NCBI RefSeq assembly: GCF_000732725.1
Contig: NZ_JPNB01000002.1
Coordinates: 682,001 to 746,000 of the forward strand
From: Kineothrix alysoides
Lineage (GTDB): Bacteria > Bacillota > Clostridia > Lachnospirales > Lachnospiraceae
Direction of reading: 5' to 3'
DNA: 64,000 nt
The stretch's first letter is position 1. Each line of letters starts with the position of its first letter. Positions 9,361 to 19,800 of this stretch are shown here, piece after piece. Under the pieces are notes generated by a model. That model worked only from the letters and a program-made list of their open reading frames with translations. It was not told the origin of the DNA and made no database searches. The position numbers and the translations under genes were made by a program.

Positions 9361-10851
9361 CTAAACGGCAGATGCCATTTTCATTATAGTTTCTTGATTA
9401 AAGTCTTCTTTGCCCAGCTCTCCGGTAATCCGGCCTTCCGCCAAAACTATAATCCTATCTGACATTCCCATTAATTCTTCCATTTCTGATGAAATTAATA
9501 AAATTGTTTTGCCACTTGCGATTACTTCGTTCATCAGCTTATAAATCTCAGCTTTAGCACCTACATCAATTCCACGGGTGGGTTCATCAAAGATAAGCAA
9601 TTCCGAGTTTGCAGCAAGCCATTTACCGATAATGACCTTCTGCTGGTTGCCGCCGCTTAGGTTCTTTACTATTTGATGCAGTGTGGGAGTTTTAATTAAT
9701 AATTCCTCCTCACATTTCTTCGCTATTTCCAGTTCCTTTTTATTGTTAATTACCGACGCTCTGGATATCTTCTTGTAAATCGGCATATTGATATTGTTTT
9801 TTATGGATATGCCGAGCAAAACGCCATGACGTTTGCGATCCTCAGGTACCAGCGCAATGCCGAGGTCAATCGCCTCCCTTGGAGACTTCGGATTGATTTC
9901 TTCCCCTTTAAATATCATCTTTCCTTCCGTCTTCTTCGCCGCACCGAAAATCATCTGTACCAGTTCCGTCCGGCCGGCACCTACCAGCCCACCCAGTCCA
10001 AGAATTTCACCTTTACGAACCTGTAAATTAATATTCCTATCTCCATTGCCGCTTACATTTTGTAATTCCAGGATAATTTCATCCTTCTTATATGTTTCCT
10101 CCCGCGGAGGAAATGTCTCACTCAAAGAACGACCCACCATTAACTGAATCAGCTCATCTACATGGGAATCCTTTGTAATCAGCGTCTTGATATATTCACC
10201 GTCACGCAATACTACGATGCGGTCGGACAGCCTGTATATTTCTTCAAGCCGATGGGATATATATATAATGGATACTCCTTTTTGTCTTAGCAATTCACAT
10301 ACTTTGAACATGCTTTCAACCTCAGCGGTGGTAAGAGGTGCAGACGGTTCATCCATAATAAGCACCTTTGCATCCTGTAGAATTGCCTTGGCAATCTCAA
10401 TCATCTGCTGATAGCCAACGGTAAGATCTCCGACCAAAGTCTTGGGATCAATCTTAATATTTAACTGTGCAAATGCCTTTTCCGCTTCTTTTTCCATCGC
10501 TTTTTTATCGACGACGATTCCTTTCCTGATCGGATTTCCCAGAAAAAGGTTCTCCGCGGCTGAAAGCCCTTTAACGTTATTAAATTCCTGATAAATAATT
10601 GCTATCCCATTCTCTGCCGCAAGCTGAGGGGACATGTGGGTGAATTCCTTCCCATTAATCACTATCTTACCTGAAGTAGGAATAACCGCACCGGAACAAG
10701 TCTTGATCAACGTGGATTTTCCGGCGCCGTTTTCTCCGATCAGTGCAAGAATCTCGCCTTTTTTTACTTCCAGAGAAACATCCTTTAATGCAACTACACC
10801 CGGATATTCTTTTCTAATATGTTGTAGTTCCAAAATATAGTCATCTTTCAT
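9361..10851 (-). CDS. sugar ABC transporter ATP-binding protein, RbsA type (two ATPase domains)
   Basis: 496 aa with two tandem ABC domains as usual for the family. The first has Walker A GENGAGKST (near 38) and DEPSAPLT; the second has a less typical P-loop (GLVGAGRTEL), signature LSGGNQQKV and DEPTRGIDVGAK. It powers carbohydrate import through the RbsC-type permease. It is separated from the binding-protein gene by 83 bp that hold a perfect hairpin. Confidence 0.95.
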   Translation of the reverse strand: MKDDYILELQHIRKEYPGVVALKDVSLEVKKGEILALIGENGAGKSTLIKTCSGAVIPTSGKIVINGKEFTHMSPQLAAENGIAIIYQEFNNVKGLSAAENLFLGNPIRKGIVVDKKAMEKEAEKAFAQLNIKIDPKTLVGDLTVGYQQMIEIAKAILQDAKVLIMDEPSAPLTTAEVESMFKVCELLRQKGVSIIYISHRLEEIYRLSDRIVVLRDGEYIKTLITKDSHVDELIQLMVGRSLSETFPPREETYKKDEIILELQNVSGNGDRNINLQVRKGEILGLGGLVGAGRTELVQMIFGAAKKTEGKMIFKGEEINPKSPREAIDLGIALVPEDRKRHGVLLGISIKNNINMPIYKKISRASVINNKKELEIAKKCEEELLIKTPTLHQIVKNLSGGNQQKVIIGKWLAANSELLIFDEPTRGIDVGAKAEIYKLMNEVIASGKTILLISSEMEELMGMSDRIIVLAEGRITGELGKEDFNQETIMKMASAV

Positions 10852-10879
10852 TATTTACACCACGCATTCTTGTTTTTGA

Positions 10880-10909
10880 ATGTGGAGTTATTCTAAAATA
10901 ACTCCACAT
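10880..10909 (-). other. intercistronic hairpin after binding-protein gene
   Basis: A perfect 13-bp inverted repeat (ATGTGGAGTTATT, 4-nt loop) lies between the binding-protein and ATPase genes. No U-run follows on the minus strand, so it is more likely an mRNA 3'-end stabiliser than a terminator. This would allow excess of binding protein over transporter (inference). Confidence 0.6.
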
Positions 10910-10934
10910 CCATAATTTGTACTACTGTCTTCTA

Positions 10935-11999
10935 TTATTTATAGTCTGCCAAGTATTCCGCTGCATTTGAGCTGTCGATAACAAGAAGCGGTCTTACTAA
11001 ATTCTGCTCTGCAAAGGTCTCACCATTAAGAAGTCTCTCATAAAGATCGACAACTGCTGCCGCTGTTTTCTTATTGGAGCCTTCAAAGCCTACGGATGCT
11101 CTTGTTGCTTCACCGTTCACGATTGCCTCTAACTGCTGCTGTGTAGCATCTGCCGAGAAGATACCCATATCGTCGGGAATATTTCCTTCCATCTTTGTCA
11201 TAAATGCTTCGTTAGCGCCGATGTCACCGCCTGCACCGATGGAGCAGACAATCTTAGTATCGGGGTTAGCCTGAAGAATCGTTTCCATATTGGTGATTGC
11301 CGCCTGAGCATCAAGTGCCGGCTGCTGTGCTACAACCTTATATTTGCCGTTTGCTATCTCTTCAAGAGCACTCAGAATACCTGTTTCTCTTTCAAGAAGA
11401 ATAGGAGTCTGAGGATAGTTCATAATTGCTACTTCCGCTATGCTTCCATCCGTGTAATGCTCGTTAATGAAATTAGCTGCTTCCTGTCCGATTACATATC
11501 CCAACTTGGTATTATCGAGAATCCAGTTAAGATCGGTATTTGTCATCGCATCATCCCAGCACATTACCTTAATGCCTGCATCTCTCGCCTGTTTTAAATA
11601 GTCTTCAATTGCATTAGGATCAGACGGATGAACCATGATCAGATCTACCTGATTGGTTATGAAGTTTTCAATCTGCTGAATCTGTGTCGCTGAGTTATCG
11701 TTACATGCAAGAATGGTGTATTCCCATCCCTTTTCCTTCAAAAGCTTTTCTACTTCTCCAAATACTCCTGCCCAGTAGCTGTTCTCAAGCGACTGAAGAG
11801 TAATTCCAACCTTGAAGTTCTCAGCCTCTGCTGTATCAGCAGCTTCTTCTTTTGCAGGTTCTGCCACGGCTTCTGTCTCCTTGACTTCTTCCGTCTTCGG
11901 GGCTGCCGCTTCTTGTGTAGGTGCCTTTGTACCGCATCCTACCAATCCGGAGAATGCCATAACTCCAACCAGTAACAAGCTAATGATTCTTTTTTTCAT
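10935..11999 (-). CDS. sugar ABC transporter substrate-binding lipoprotein (RbsB type)
   Basis: 354 aa. The signal peptide ends with lipobox LVGC at about residue 22, followed by a Glu/Ala-rich tether to about 60. Then comes a type I binding-protein fold (FKVGITLQSLENSYW, DLIMVHPSDPNAIEDYL, GIKVMCWDDA, TKIVCSIGAGGDIGANEAF). It delivers the sugar or polyol to the RbsA/RbsC pair. It lies second in the apparent operon, 92 bp after the dehydrogenase. Confidence 0.93.
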   Translation of the reverse strand: MKKRIISLLLVGVMAFSGLVGCGTKAPTQEAAAPKTEEVKETEAVAEPAKEEAADTAEAENFKVGITLQSLENSYWAGVFGEVEKLLKEKGWEYTILACNDNSATQIQQIENFITNQVDLIMVHPSDPNAIEDYLKQARDAGIKVMCWDDAMTNTDLNWILDNTKLGYVIGQEAANFINEHYTDGSIAEVAIMNYPQTPILLERETGILSALEEIANGKYKVVAQQPALDAQAAITNMETILQANPDTKIVCSIGAGGDIGANEAFMTKMEGNIPDDMGIFSADATQQQLEAIVNGEATRASVGFEGSNKKTAAAVVDLYERLLNGETFAEQNLVRPLLVIDSSNAAEYLADYK

Positions 12000-12091
12000 T
12001 TACTTTCCTCCTAATAAATTTTATAGTTTCTATATCATAAACAGCTTTGGCCTTAAGCTGCCTATTTCACAGTAGTTCGACAGGCCTTTGG

Positions 12092-13120
12092 CTAGTCGTT
12101 CAATCGAATAACAACCTTCCCTTTTCTTCGATAGTTCTCATCTTCGAAAGCTTTCACACAATCTTCGAGAGGAATGACATCGCTGATCATATCTGTCACA
12201 TTCAGTTTCCCGGACTCTAAGATTGCAATAGAACGTTCAAAGGTATAAGGATTGATGAAGGATGAGGTAAGCTTTAATTCCTTCTTAAATACCATCTCCG
12301 GATCAACAGATACGATTGTATTCGGTCCGGTCAGACCGAACATCATAACGGTTGCCGCTTTTCCGGCACACTTTATGGCTGTTTCAATAGTCCGGATACT
12401 GCCAACGCATTCGATTACTACGTTAACATTCTTGCAATTTTCCTTCAACACAGCTTTTATGTCTTCTTCCAGGGGATTGATCGTAATATCCGCTCCGAGC
12501 TTGATTCCCATTTCCCTTTTTTCAAGTACCGGCTCTGAAAGAACAATTTTGCTGGCCCCGGCCATTCTCGCAAGCTGCAGCATAATAAGACCAATAGGTC
12601 CGCCGCCGATTACCAGCACCTCATCTCCAAGCTTAATATTGCATAAATCAATACCATGAAGACAGCAGGATACCGGCTCGGCCATGGCAGCAGTTAACGC
12701 ATCCATGCCCTCTTTAAATTTGAATACCTGTTTCTCGCAAACAACACAATATTGTGCAAAGCCACCGTCACAGGTTGTTCCGATTCCAATTACATTTTCA
12801 CAGAATTGCTCCATCGCATTCTTGCAATAGTAACACTCGCCGCACATATTGTTAGGGTCTACTGTTACCAAATCTCCAACCTTTACTTTGCTTACCTTCG
12901 CCCCGGTTCTTTCTACAATTCCGGAGAATTCATGCCCCATAATAAGCGGAGGTGCGGCTTCAAAGGCTCCCCCGTCTCCGCTGTATATATGGATATCGGT
13001 ACCACATACCCCACAATATTTAAGCTTAATTAAGACATCCGTATCACCGACTTCAGAAACTTTCACATCCTCCACTCGAATATCCTTCGGTCCGTTATAG
13101 ATTAGTGCCCTCATGTTCAT
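12092..13120 (-). CDS. zinc-dependent medium-chain alcohol dehydrogenase (polyol dehydrogenase type)
   Basis: 342 aa, sorbitol/threonine-dehydrogenase type. Catalytic zinc ligands are seen in GVCGTD and GHEFSG. Structural zinc cysteines appear as CGECYYC...C in residues about 94-108, and the NAD-binding fold as VIGGGPIGLIMLQLA. The start ATG is 7 nt after a GGGGG ribosome binding site. As first gene of the transport operon it probably oxidises the imported polyol to a ketose for the downstream kinase. Substrate is unproven; xylitol, ribitol, arabitol and sorbitol are candidates. Confidence 0.88.
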   Translation of the reverse strand: MNMRALIYNGPKDIRVEDVKVSEVGDTDVLIKLKYCGVCGTDIHIYSGDGGAFEAAPPLIMGHEFSGIVERTGAKVSKVKVGDLVTVDPNNMCGECYYCKNAMEQFCENVIGIGTTCDGGFAQYCVVCEKQVFKFKEGMDALTAAMAEPVSCCLHGIDLCNIKLGDEVLVIGGGPIGLIMLQLARMAGASKIVLSEPVLEKREMGIKLGADITINPLEEDIKAVLKENCKNVNVVIECVGSIRTIETAIKCAGKAATVMMFGLTGPNTIVSVDPEMVFKKELKLTSSFINPYTFERSIAILESGKLNVTDMISDVIPLEDCVKAFEDENYRRKGKVVIRLND

Positions 13121-13514
13121 GGCAGTACCCCCTTCGATCTTTCAATAGGAAACTCTCTTTTGAATATCTATAGCTTCCTTAGGCATCCGTGTATCATTAA
13201 GATATTATTAGCTTATCTAATTTTCCAACTAATTAATATCCCATTAGATTTCTAATTATCCAAGTATCTTATGAAGTTGTTTTTCTGCCCTGACAGACAG
13301 ATCAAACACGAGTTAAAAGTATTTGATTTCATTTGTCATATGAATTATCATATTATTAATAAGGTTCCTGAAGGCTATAACGAAGCATTCAGAACGCCTG
13401 TCACATATTTATAAGGGAAAGGTTCTTCTAAGAAAATAATCCGAAGAGGAATTGTAATAAAATCAATAAGGAATTTAGAATAAGTAATCTAATTATTCTA
13501 GAAGGAGGTTCACT
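13121..13514. promoter_or_regulatory. divergent intergenic region; inverted repeat near 13476-13500
   Basis: 394 bp separate the minus-strand polyol operon from the plus-strand small gene, so both promoters must lie here. I could not pick a convincing -35/-10 pair for either. An 8-bp inverted repeat (TAGAATAA, 9-nt gap, TTATTCTA) ends just before the ribosome binding site at 13501 and could be an operator or an mRNA hairpin. The rest is AT-rich with no gene that I can support. Confidence 0.3.
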
Positions 13515-13727
13515 ATGAAAAAAGTAAAGGTATGTAAACATTGCTCTAATTTTGATACAAAGGAAATCAAGGAACAGGCAGAGAACATGAATTGTAAATT
13601 AAAGTTCGACTGCATAGGCAAGTGCCGTAAGAAATGCCCTGAACTAAAGGATAAATACTATGGAAAGATCGATGGTAAGCTCGTCGTATGTTCCTCTAAA
13701 AAAGAATTCTTTGAAATGATGAAATAA
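13515..13727 (+). CDS. small Cys-rich protein, DUF1450-like
   Basis: 70 aa, basic, with seven cysteines (VCKHCSNF, MNC, DCIGKCRKKCPEL, VVC). The order of an N-terminal Cys pair, a CxxxCxxxC block and a final GKIDGKLVVCSSKKEFFEMM segment resembles the DUF1450/YuzB family or a thioredoxin-like ferredoxin fold. Metal or Fe-S binding is possible but not proven. A strong AGAAGGAGG site precedes the ATG, and a strong terminator follows 40 bp after the stop, so this is a monocistronic unit. Confidence 0.7.
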   Translation: MKKVKVCKHCSNFDTKEIKEQAENMNCKLKFDCIGKCRKKCPELKDKYYGKIDGKLVVCSSKKEFFEMMK

Positions 13728-13767
13728 TTACCGGAAGGATTTGATTTGTTTTTATCATAATATTGTT

Positions 13768-13815
13768 AAATAGAACGTTTGCATCTACTCATTGGGATGC
13801 AAACGTTCTATTTTT
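13768..13815 (+). terminator. strong intrinsic terminator, possibly bidirectional
   Basis: A perfect 18-bp stem (AAATAGAACGTTTGCATC and its complement, 10-nt loop) is followed by TTTTT on the plus strand. It ends the small Cys-rich gene. It also lies 45 bp beyond the stop of the convergent 3663-aa gene, so it may stop that long operon too, although the U-run is poorer on the minus strand. Confidence 0.85.
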
Positions 13816-13859
13816 ACTTAACTTAATGATATTGATCATGAGAGGAGCATATCAGATTG

Positions 13860-16800
13860 TTATCCTCCATACCTCTGTTTTTTACGATATCTGATAGTAA
13901 GCCCCACTCCCGCAGATATAGCAATTGAAATAAGAATATAGAGCACCAGACCATTGGCATGCTTTTTCTCTTCTTTTTCCTGGGCATATCCCGAGTAAGC
14001 ACTCATATCACGAATCGCAAGCTTCACATTTTCCGATTGGTAAGCCGGTGCGCTGAAATACTGTTTCATATCTACAATTTCATAAGTGCCCGTTGCCTGA
14101 TTGTAAACGGTAATAAGATCTCCGCTATTTGTGCTCTTTTCTTCCGTTCCTCTATTGTCCTGATCTGTGTCCTCCTGCCCGTTTGAGGATTTTATTTGCG
14201 GCGGCTTTTGCCCGTTGTCTATTCCTGCTCCTTCATCCGATACGGAAGTTCCCGCGGTGGATGACTTCGACGCTTTTGAAGCATTCCCCGCTTTCTCCTC
14301 TTTTTCCTGATCCGCTTCCGGCTTCGCTTCTTTTATTTTACCGCTATTTTGTATTTCTTCCGCAAGCTCGTCATCGTTGTCCGTGGTACTTAAGGCTTTT
14401 CGGGTCCCGCCATCCGGCTCTTTCCCTGCAGAACCCTGTTCCGCAAGGCTTGACTCAGTCTCTACATCAGGACTTAGAACTTCACCAATGCTTCCGTCTG
14501 TTCCCGGCTCCGCACCATTACCAAGCGCGGTTCCGGAAGCAACCAAGTCACCATTGCCCATGCCTTCCCCAACAATACCTGCTGATTCTGCCGGCGGATT
14601 CCCTGCAGAACCGTCATCCTCTCCTGAAGCCATCGGTCCATTCTGCGCATCATTACCACCTTCCGCAACTCCTGATTGTCCGGCAGTATTGGTATCCGTT
14701 CCAAACGCGCTTCCGTTCCCGCCGCTTCCCTGCGACTCTTCAGAATCCAAAATGACATTGGAGGAGTCCGCTTTTCCACCTGCCGGAATTTCTTCTGCCC
14801 GGCTGCTTTTTATCCCATCGGAATCGCCTTCTGACATCGCTGTTACACCCGATGTCTTAGCGCCTTCTTCTGCCGCTCCCGTTTTTTCATGTTCGCTCTT
14901 TGTGCCGTCTCCGGTACTATTCTCATCATTTTCTTCTCCTGAACTGTTGCCTTCTACCATTGTAAAAAGACGGTCAGCAGTACCTGCAATTTCCGCAACC
15001 TTATGATTCGCCGCATAGCTGTTGCTCATTTGGGCATACATGGACTTGTCCCCCATAAAATATACCTTAATATAATCCAATAAGCTTATCTCATCGGCAA
15101 ATGAGTAGTCAAACAAATATTCCCCTGTCATATAGTTATATCCGACAATTCCTCCATTGGAATACTCCACTAAGACAAATGGAGCCGAACAATCCAGATT
15201 GTTTGTCATATAGACGATTCCGCTTCTTTTAAAGTCTTCCGGCGCGTTGATATTCTCTCCCTGCTGCATATCTACCATAATGCCATCATCACCTAAAATC
15301 GTCTGGTAACTGTCTCCGGCCTTCACGTAAAGTAAAATGGAGTCTTTCACATTCTCAATCATACCGTCAACAAATCCCATTACTCCTGTGCTTCCCTTCA
15401 GTATTTGGGTTTCTCTCTGCACAATATCTGAACCTATGATTTCTGTAAACTTCGAATATGTTTCTACTTTATAGCCGTCATAATCAAAGGTTTGCAGAGG
15501 TATCGGATGTTCGATGGCTCCGATGCCCTCTACGCTGCCAAGTACCGTTCCGCTTTCTATCTCTATAACCTGTCCGTCTTTCGTCAGCGCTTTCCCATTA
15601 TAGATGGTGATATAAGAGCCTGCCATTGTCTGAGCGCTCGGATCTTTTCTCGTCCCCTTTGATTGCTCTGTACTCTCTTCTCCTGACTCCGTTTGCTCCT
15701 CCGCTTCTTCTTTCACCGTTGAACCCGTTCCCGATACGATACCTGCCTCATCAATATAATAATACTTTGTTCCGTACGTCATGACATGCCTTGCCAACGC
15801 AGATGATTTATAATAAATCGGTTCACCATCTTCCCAATAATACTCCTCCGGATAGTCAAAGATATCTTCCAGCATATAATCGGTTCCATACACCTGTCCG
15901 TCTGCTTCCATATCTATTACAAACTGGTCAGGATTCGCAACGCCTAATTGAAGCTTAAGTCCCGCCCGGTAATCATAGGTGTAGGTATATACACGTTTTG
16001 TTATCAGTTGCTTATCTACTGTCTGATTCCCATATGACAGCATAAAGCAACCGTTTCCGTCTACAAAGTTCTGGCTGAATTCTATATTTACCTTATCCAC
16101 ATCAACCGGATAAATAATAGCATATGTATTATTAAGACTTCTCAGCATAAACGGGGAAGCATCGATACGCTGGGCAGATGGTGTCCATACGGGTATGGGC
16201 AATGCCAATCTGTGCGCCGACTGATAGCTTACCAAATAATCCGATATTATATTTGATTTTTCATTAATACGGATATGCGGCAAATAATCTTTGTCCTTAT
16301 ACATACTTGCATCAAGCAACGCATCCCACACTGCTGTACTTGTAATACCCGAATGAATAAACCTGTGGTAGTCTCCTTTTACGTTAAGGCCATTATAGGT
16401 CCCGTTCGCCTCTTTCCATTCCGTTTCATGACCTGACTGACTGCTTGTCCATGTAAGCCATCCAAGAGCCCGGAACATCTGTAAATTTCTAATATCTGAT
16501 GCCGATACGATACGGACATTATATGCATCACTAGGTGCATTTTCACTGGCAATACTGCTATACTCATTTTTGTTCCAGCGCTTAAAGCGATAGGTACCGC
16601 TGTTCTTTGCATAATCCGGAGCATCTGCATTTTTTGCCAAATACAATGTATCATTTTCTGTCGTTCCTCCGACCCTCATCCCATCCCAGAAGTAAGTACG
16701 TCTCGCTTTATCTGCCGACGTATTATCTTTTGATATTGATATCCCATTTGCTTTCCCTTCAAATCCATCCTGATAACCGGAAAAAGCATGTGCAGTCCCT

Positions 16801-19800
16801 GCCATATCGGAGGTAACTGATTTGGCAAGTATTAAATTCATATATGTGTACTCATTTTCATTCGAGGCTCCGCTCTTATATCCGCTTTGATCTGCCTTGC
16901 TGCTTCTTCCGCCGCTCGCCTTATGCGATGCCGCTACGGAATTACTATAGGCCATTTCATTGCGTCCGATAGCTCCTCCCGCCCATTTATTGGCATGAAC
17001 CGTTCCCGCAAAATAATTATACCTCATCCCTACTCCTGAATAGGAGTATACCGGATTACCGTTTATCGTAGCCGTAGTATAAGAGTTCTGATAGATTCCT
17101 GATATTCCGCCTGCGGAATGCCCCTTGCCTGCCACGTTTGCATTAGAATAGCTGACAACTATCGCTCCTGCATTGTGGAAACCCACAATACCTCCTGTCC
17201 CGTTATATCCTACAATCTGATATTGCTGCTTAGCCGCAGGAGATATCGTGTTTTCCGGTTCCGCATAATAAAAGCTGCGATTTACACCATTTGAACAGTA
17301 TCCTACTACGCCTCCTACATAATCAAAGCCGGAATCAGCAATCGCTGAACTTGTAAGTATATTCGTATTCATAACGCCGCTGTAAGAAACGGTAGCTTCA
17401 CTTTTTCCAACTAATCCGCCGACAGATTCAAAGCTTCCGGCAATCGTTTTTTCCGCCTTGATTGAGGAAGTATTAACATAGCAGTAATTAACCGCTCCAT
17501 TATTTGCTTTGAAACCATCGAGCAAGCCTATGTTTGAATGGTTTTTGACATCGATCGTCGTATTTTCCACTACATTATAGTTATCGCTATAATCATGGTA
17601 ACCACTGATTCCTCCGACATAATAATACAAAGATGCCGGTGTCTTACTTGTAGTGACTAAAGTATTCTTTACTGTCGTATTGCTGGCGTCATAGCATCTG
17701 CCGAACGCTCCTCCAATATAGCTGCCATGCCCTTTTACTATAATGCCGTCTACCACTAATGGCCTTGCATTAACCGCCGAGTTGCCGGCAGAACCTTCCC
17801 AGCCATTCGCATATCCATACAGCAGACCTGCCAGACCTCCGACGTAATTACCATTGGTACCTGACAGCATAGTCTCCTGTACACCGATCACAGTAGTAGA
17901 AGCAATAATATTACCGCTGCCGTCATAAGTTGGCGTGCCCGTCAATGTAATATTCCTGAAACAAGGAGCATTTACCGTTGTTCTCGGACTTGCATTTACG
18001 CCGACGATTCCTCCGACATAATCATTTCCCGCACCGGTAACAATAATGTCTTTAAAGCTTATATTATCAAAGCCTGATTTCTCGGTTCTTCCAACCAGAC
18101 CTCCGACACTTCCGCTTCCTTTAACGGAAATATTCTCTCCTGTAATATCCTCATATAGGGTGCCTCCTGTCGAGAATCCGACAAAGCTGCCTACCTGAAT
18201 TTGTTTTGTTCCATTCAGACCGACTTCGATATTTTTCAATTTGATATCTGACAGCTTACCGCTGATCTGGTATCCTATAATTCCCACATTATTTTTATCC
18301 GCTGTCCTGTTATCAATCTTAATCCCTTCAAATTCCACATCTGTTATCATTCCGGCCGAGGTTCCAATAATTCCTGTACCATCACGCAGAGCAGAATTTA
18401 CCGAGCAGTTCTTAAATGCAATATTGCTCAATTCGGTATTCAACCGGAAAATAAAATTTTCATTATTTCCCTGGAGACTTCCCTTGCCGGGTCCGATATT
18501 CACATTGGAAAGAACCGCCTTCCCGGAACTTACTCCCCCCCTTAAACGTCCAATCTTGGCGTTCGTTGTAGGATTAACACCGGTAAATGAAATATCATTA
18601 ACAATTCGGTAGTTTTCATAATTTCCATAATTGTTTGTTAGATTAATATATTTATTCCATGTATCTACATCTTTGATATCACAAAACATGGTGAGCGGAA
18701 CTCTGACAGGATTATCAGAAAAATCTGCCTTCCCAATCGTGATACTGTTATCATCCGCTACTTTCTGGTATGTAATTTCCGTCAATAAATAGCTGTCCTG
18801 CCAATGTTCTTGCTTGGATTCCTGCAGGTAATCCGCATATATCCTGTTTTTCCCGCTGCTTATATCGTCAAACGTATATTTCAGATTTTCTATTTTAACC
18901 CCGGTAATTTTATATCCATTAGGATTATTCAAATCCATATAAATATATCTTTGGTCTTTATTAATCCCTACATCCCTTACTTCCAAATCATTATTTTGAA
19001 CATGGACCAAACTAAGAGGGGTGTCGGTCTGAAACGGCAAAGGAAGCGTAGTTCCGACATAGTACAATACGGGCATGACTCCACGCGTTACCACCGAATA
19101 ATCATATACTTTATCCATCTGAGCTATTGTTGTATAGGTATCCGGATTCTGCAGTTGGTCATAAGTTAATAAATCCAATGTGTTATCATCTTTAGGCTGA
19201 CCGCTCATACCGTTAAGAAGCTGCACTTGCGAACCATAAAAAGAAACTATGCTGCCGGCATAACTTCCAATCGTATAGGATACATATTCCGCATTTGGAT
19301 TGGAGCCAAATACGCTGCCCAGCGCAATACCGCTCATATTGTTTCGTGAATTAAGTACGGAGACCAATGCTGCTTCACCTATAATTCCACCCATTTTATC
19401 CTGATAACCGGTTACATTTACCCTTGAAATTACATTAGTCATACCATTATCTGTTGTGTTGGCGACATAATAACCTGCAATTCCGCCAACATTCATACCG
19501 CGGACGGACATATCCCCCGTAGCATAAGCGCCGTCTATAATACAATAATTATTAAAACCGATGATTCCTCCGGCACCTTCGCAGTTTCTAATATCTTCTA
19601 CCGCCATGTTCAATTCACGAACATAACAATTACTGATACGGGCTTCCGTACCATATCCTACCATTCCGCCGATACGGCCTGTTGTATTGGTATTTTTAGG
19701 TTCCAGATATTTTATATTAATACCTGAGATACTGCTGTCCTGAATTTCAGAAATCGCATAGCTGTAAGCCGCGATTCCGCCCATATATCCATATCCGGTC

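Noticed and set aside
14129-15006. Two plus-strand frames of about 208 residues
   Set aside because: They lie opposite the low-complexity acidic tail of the 3663-aa gene, where biased codons keep the other strand open.
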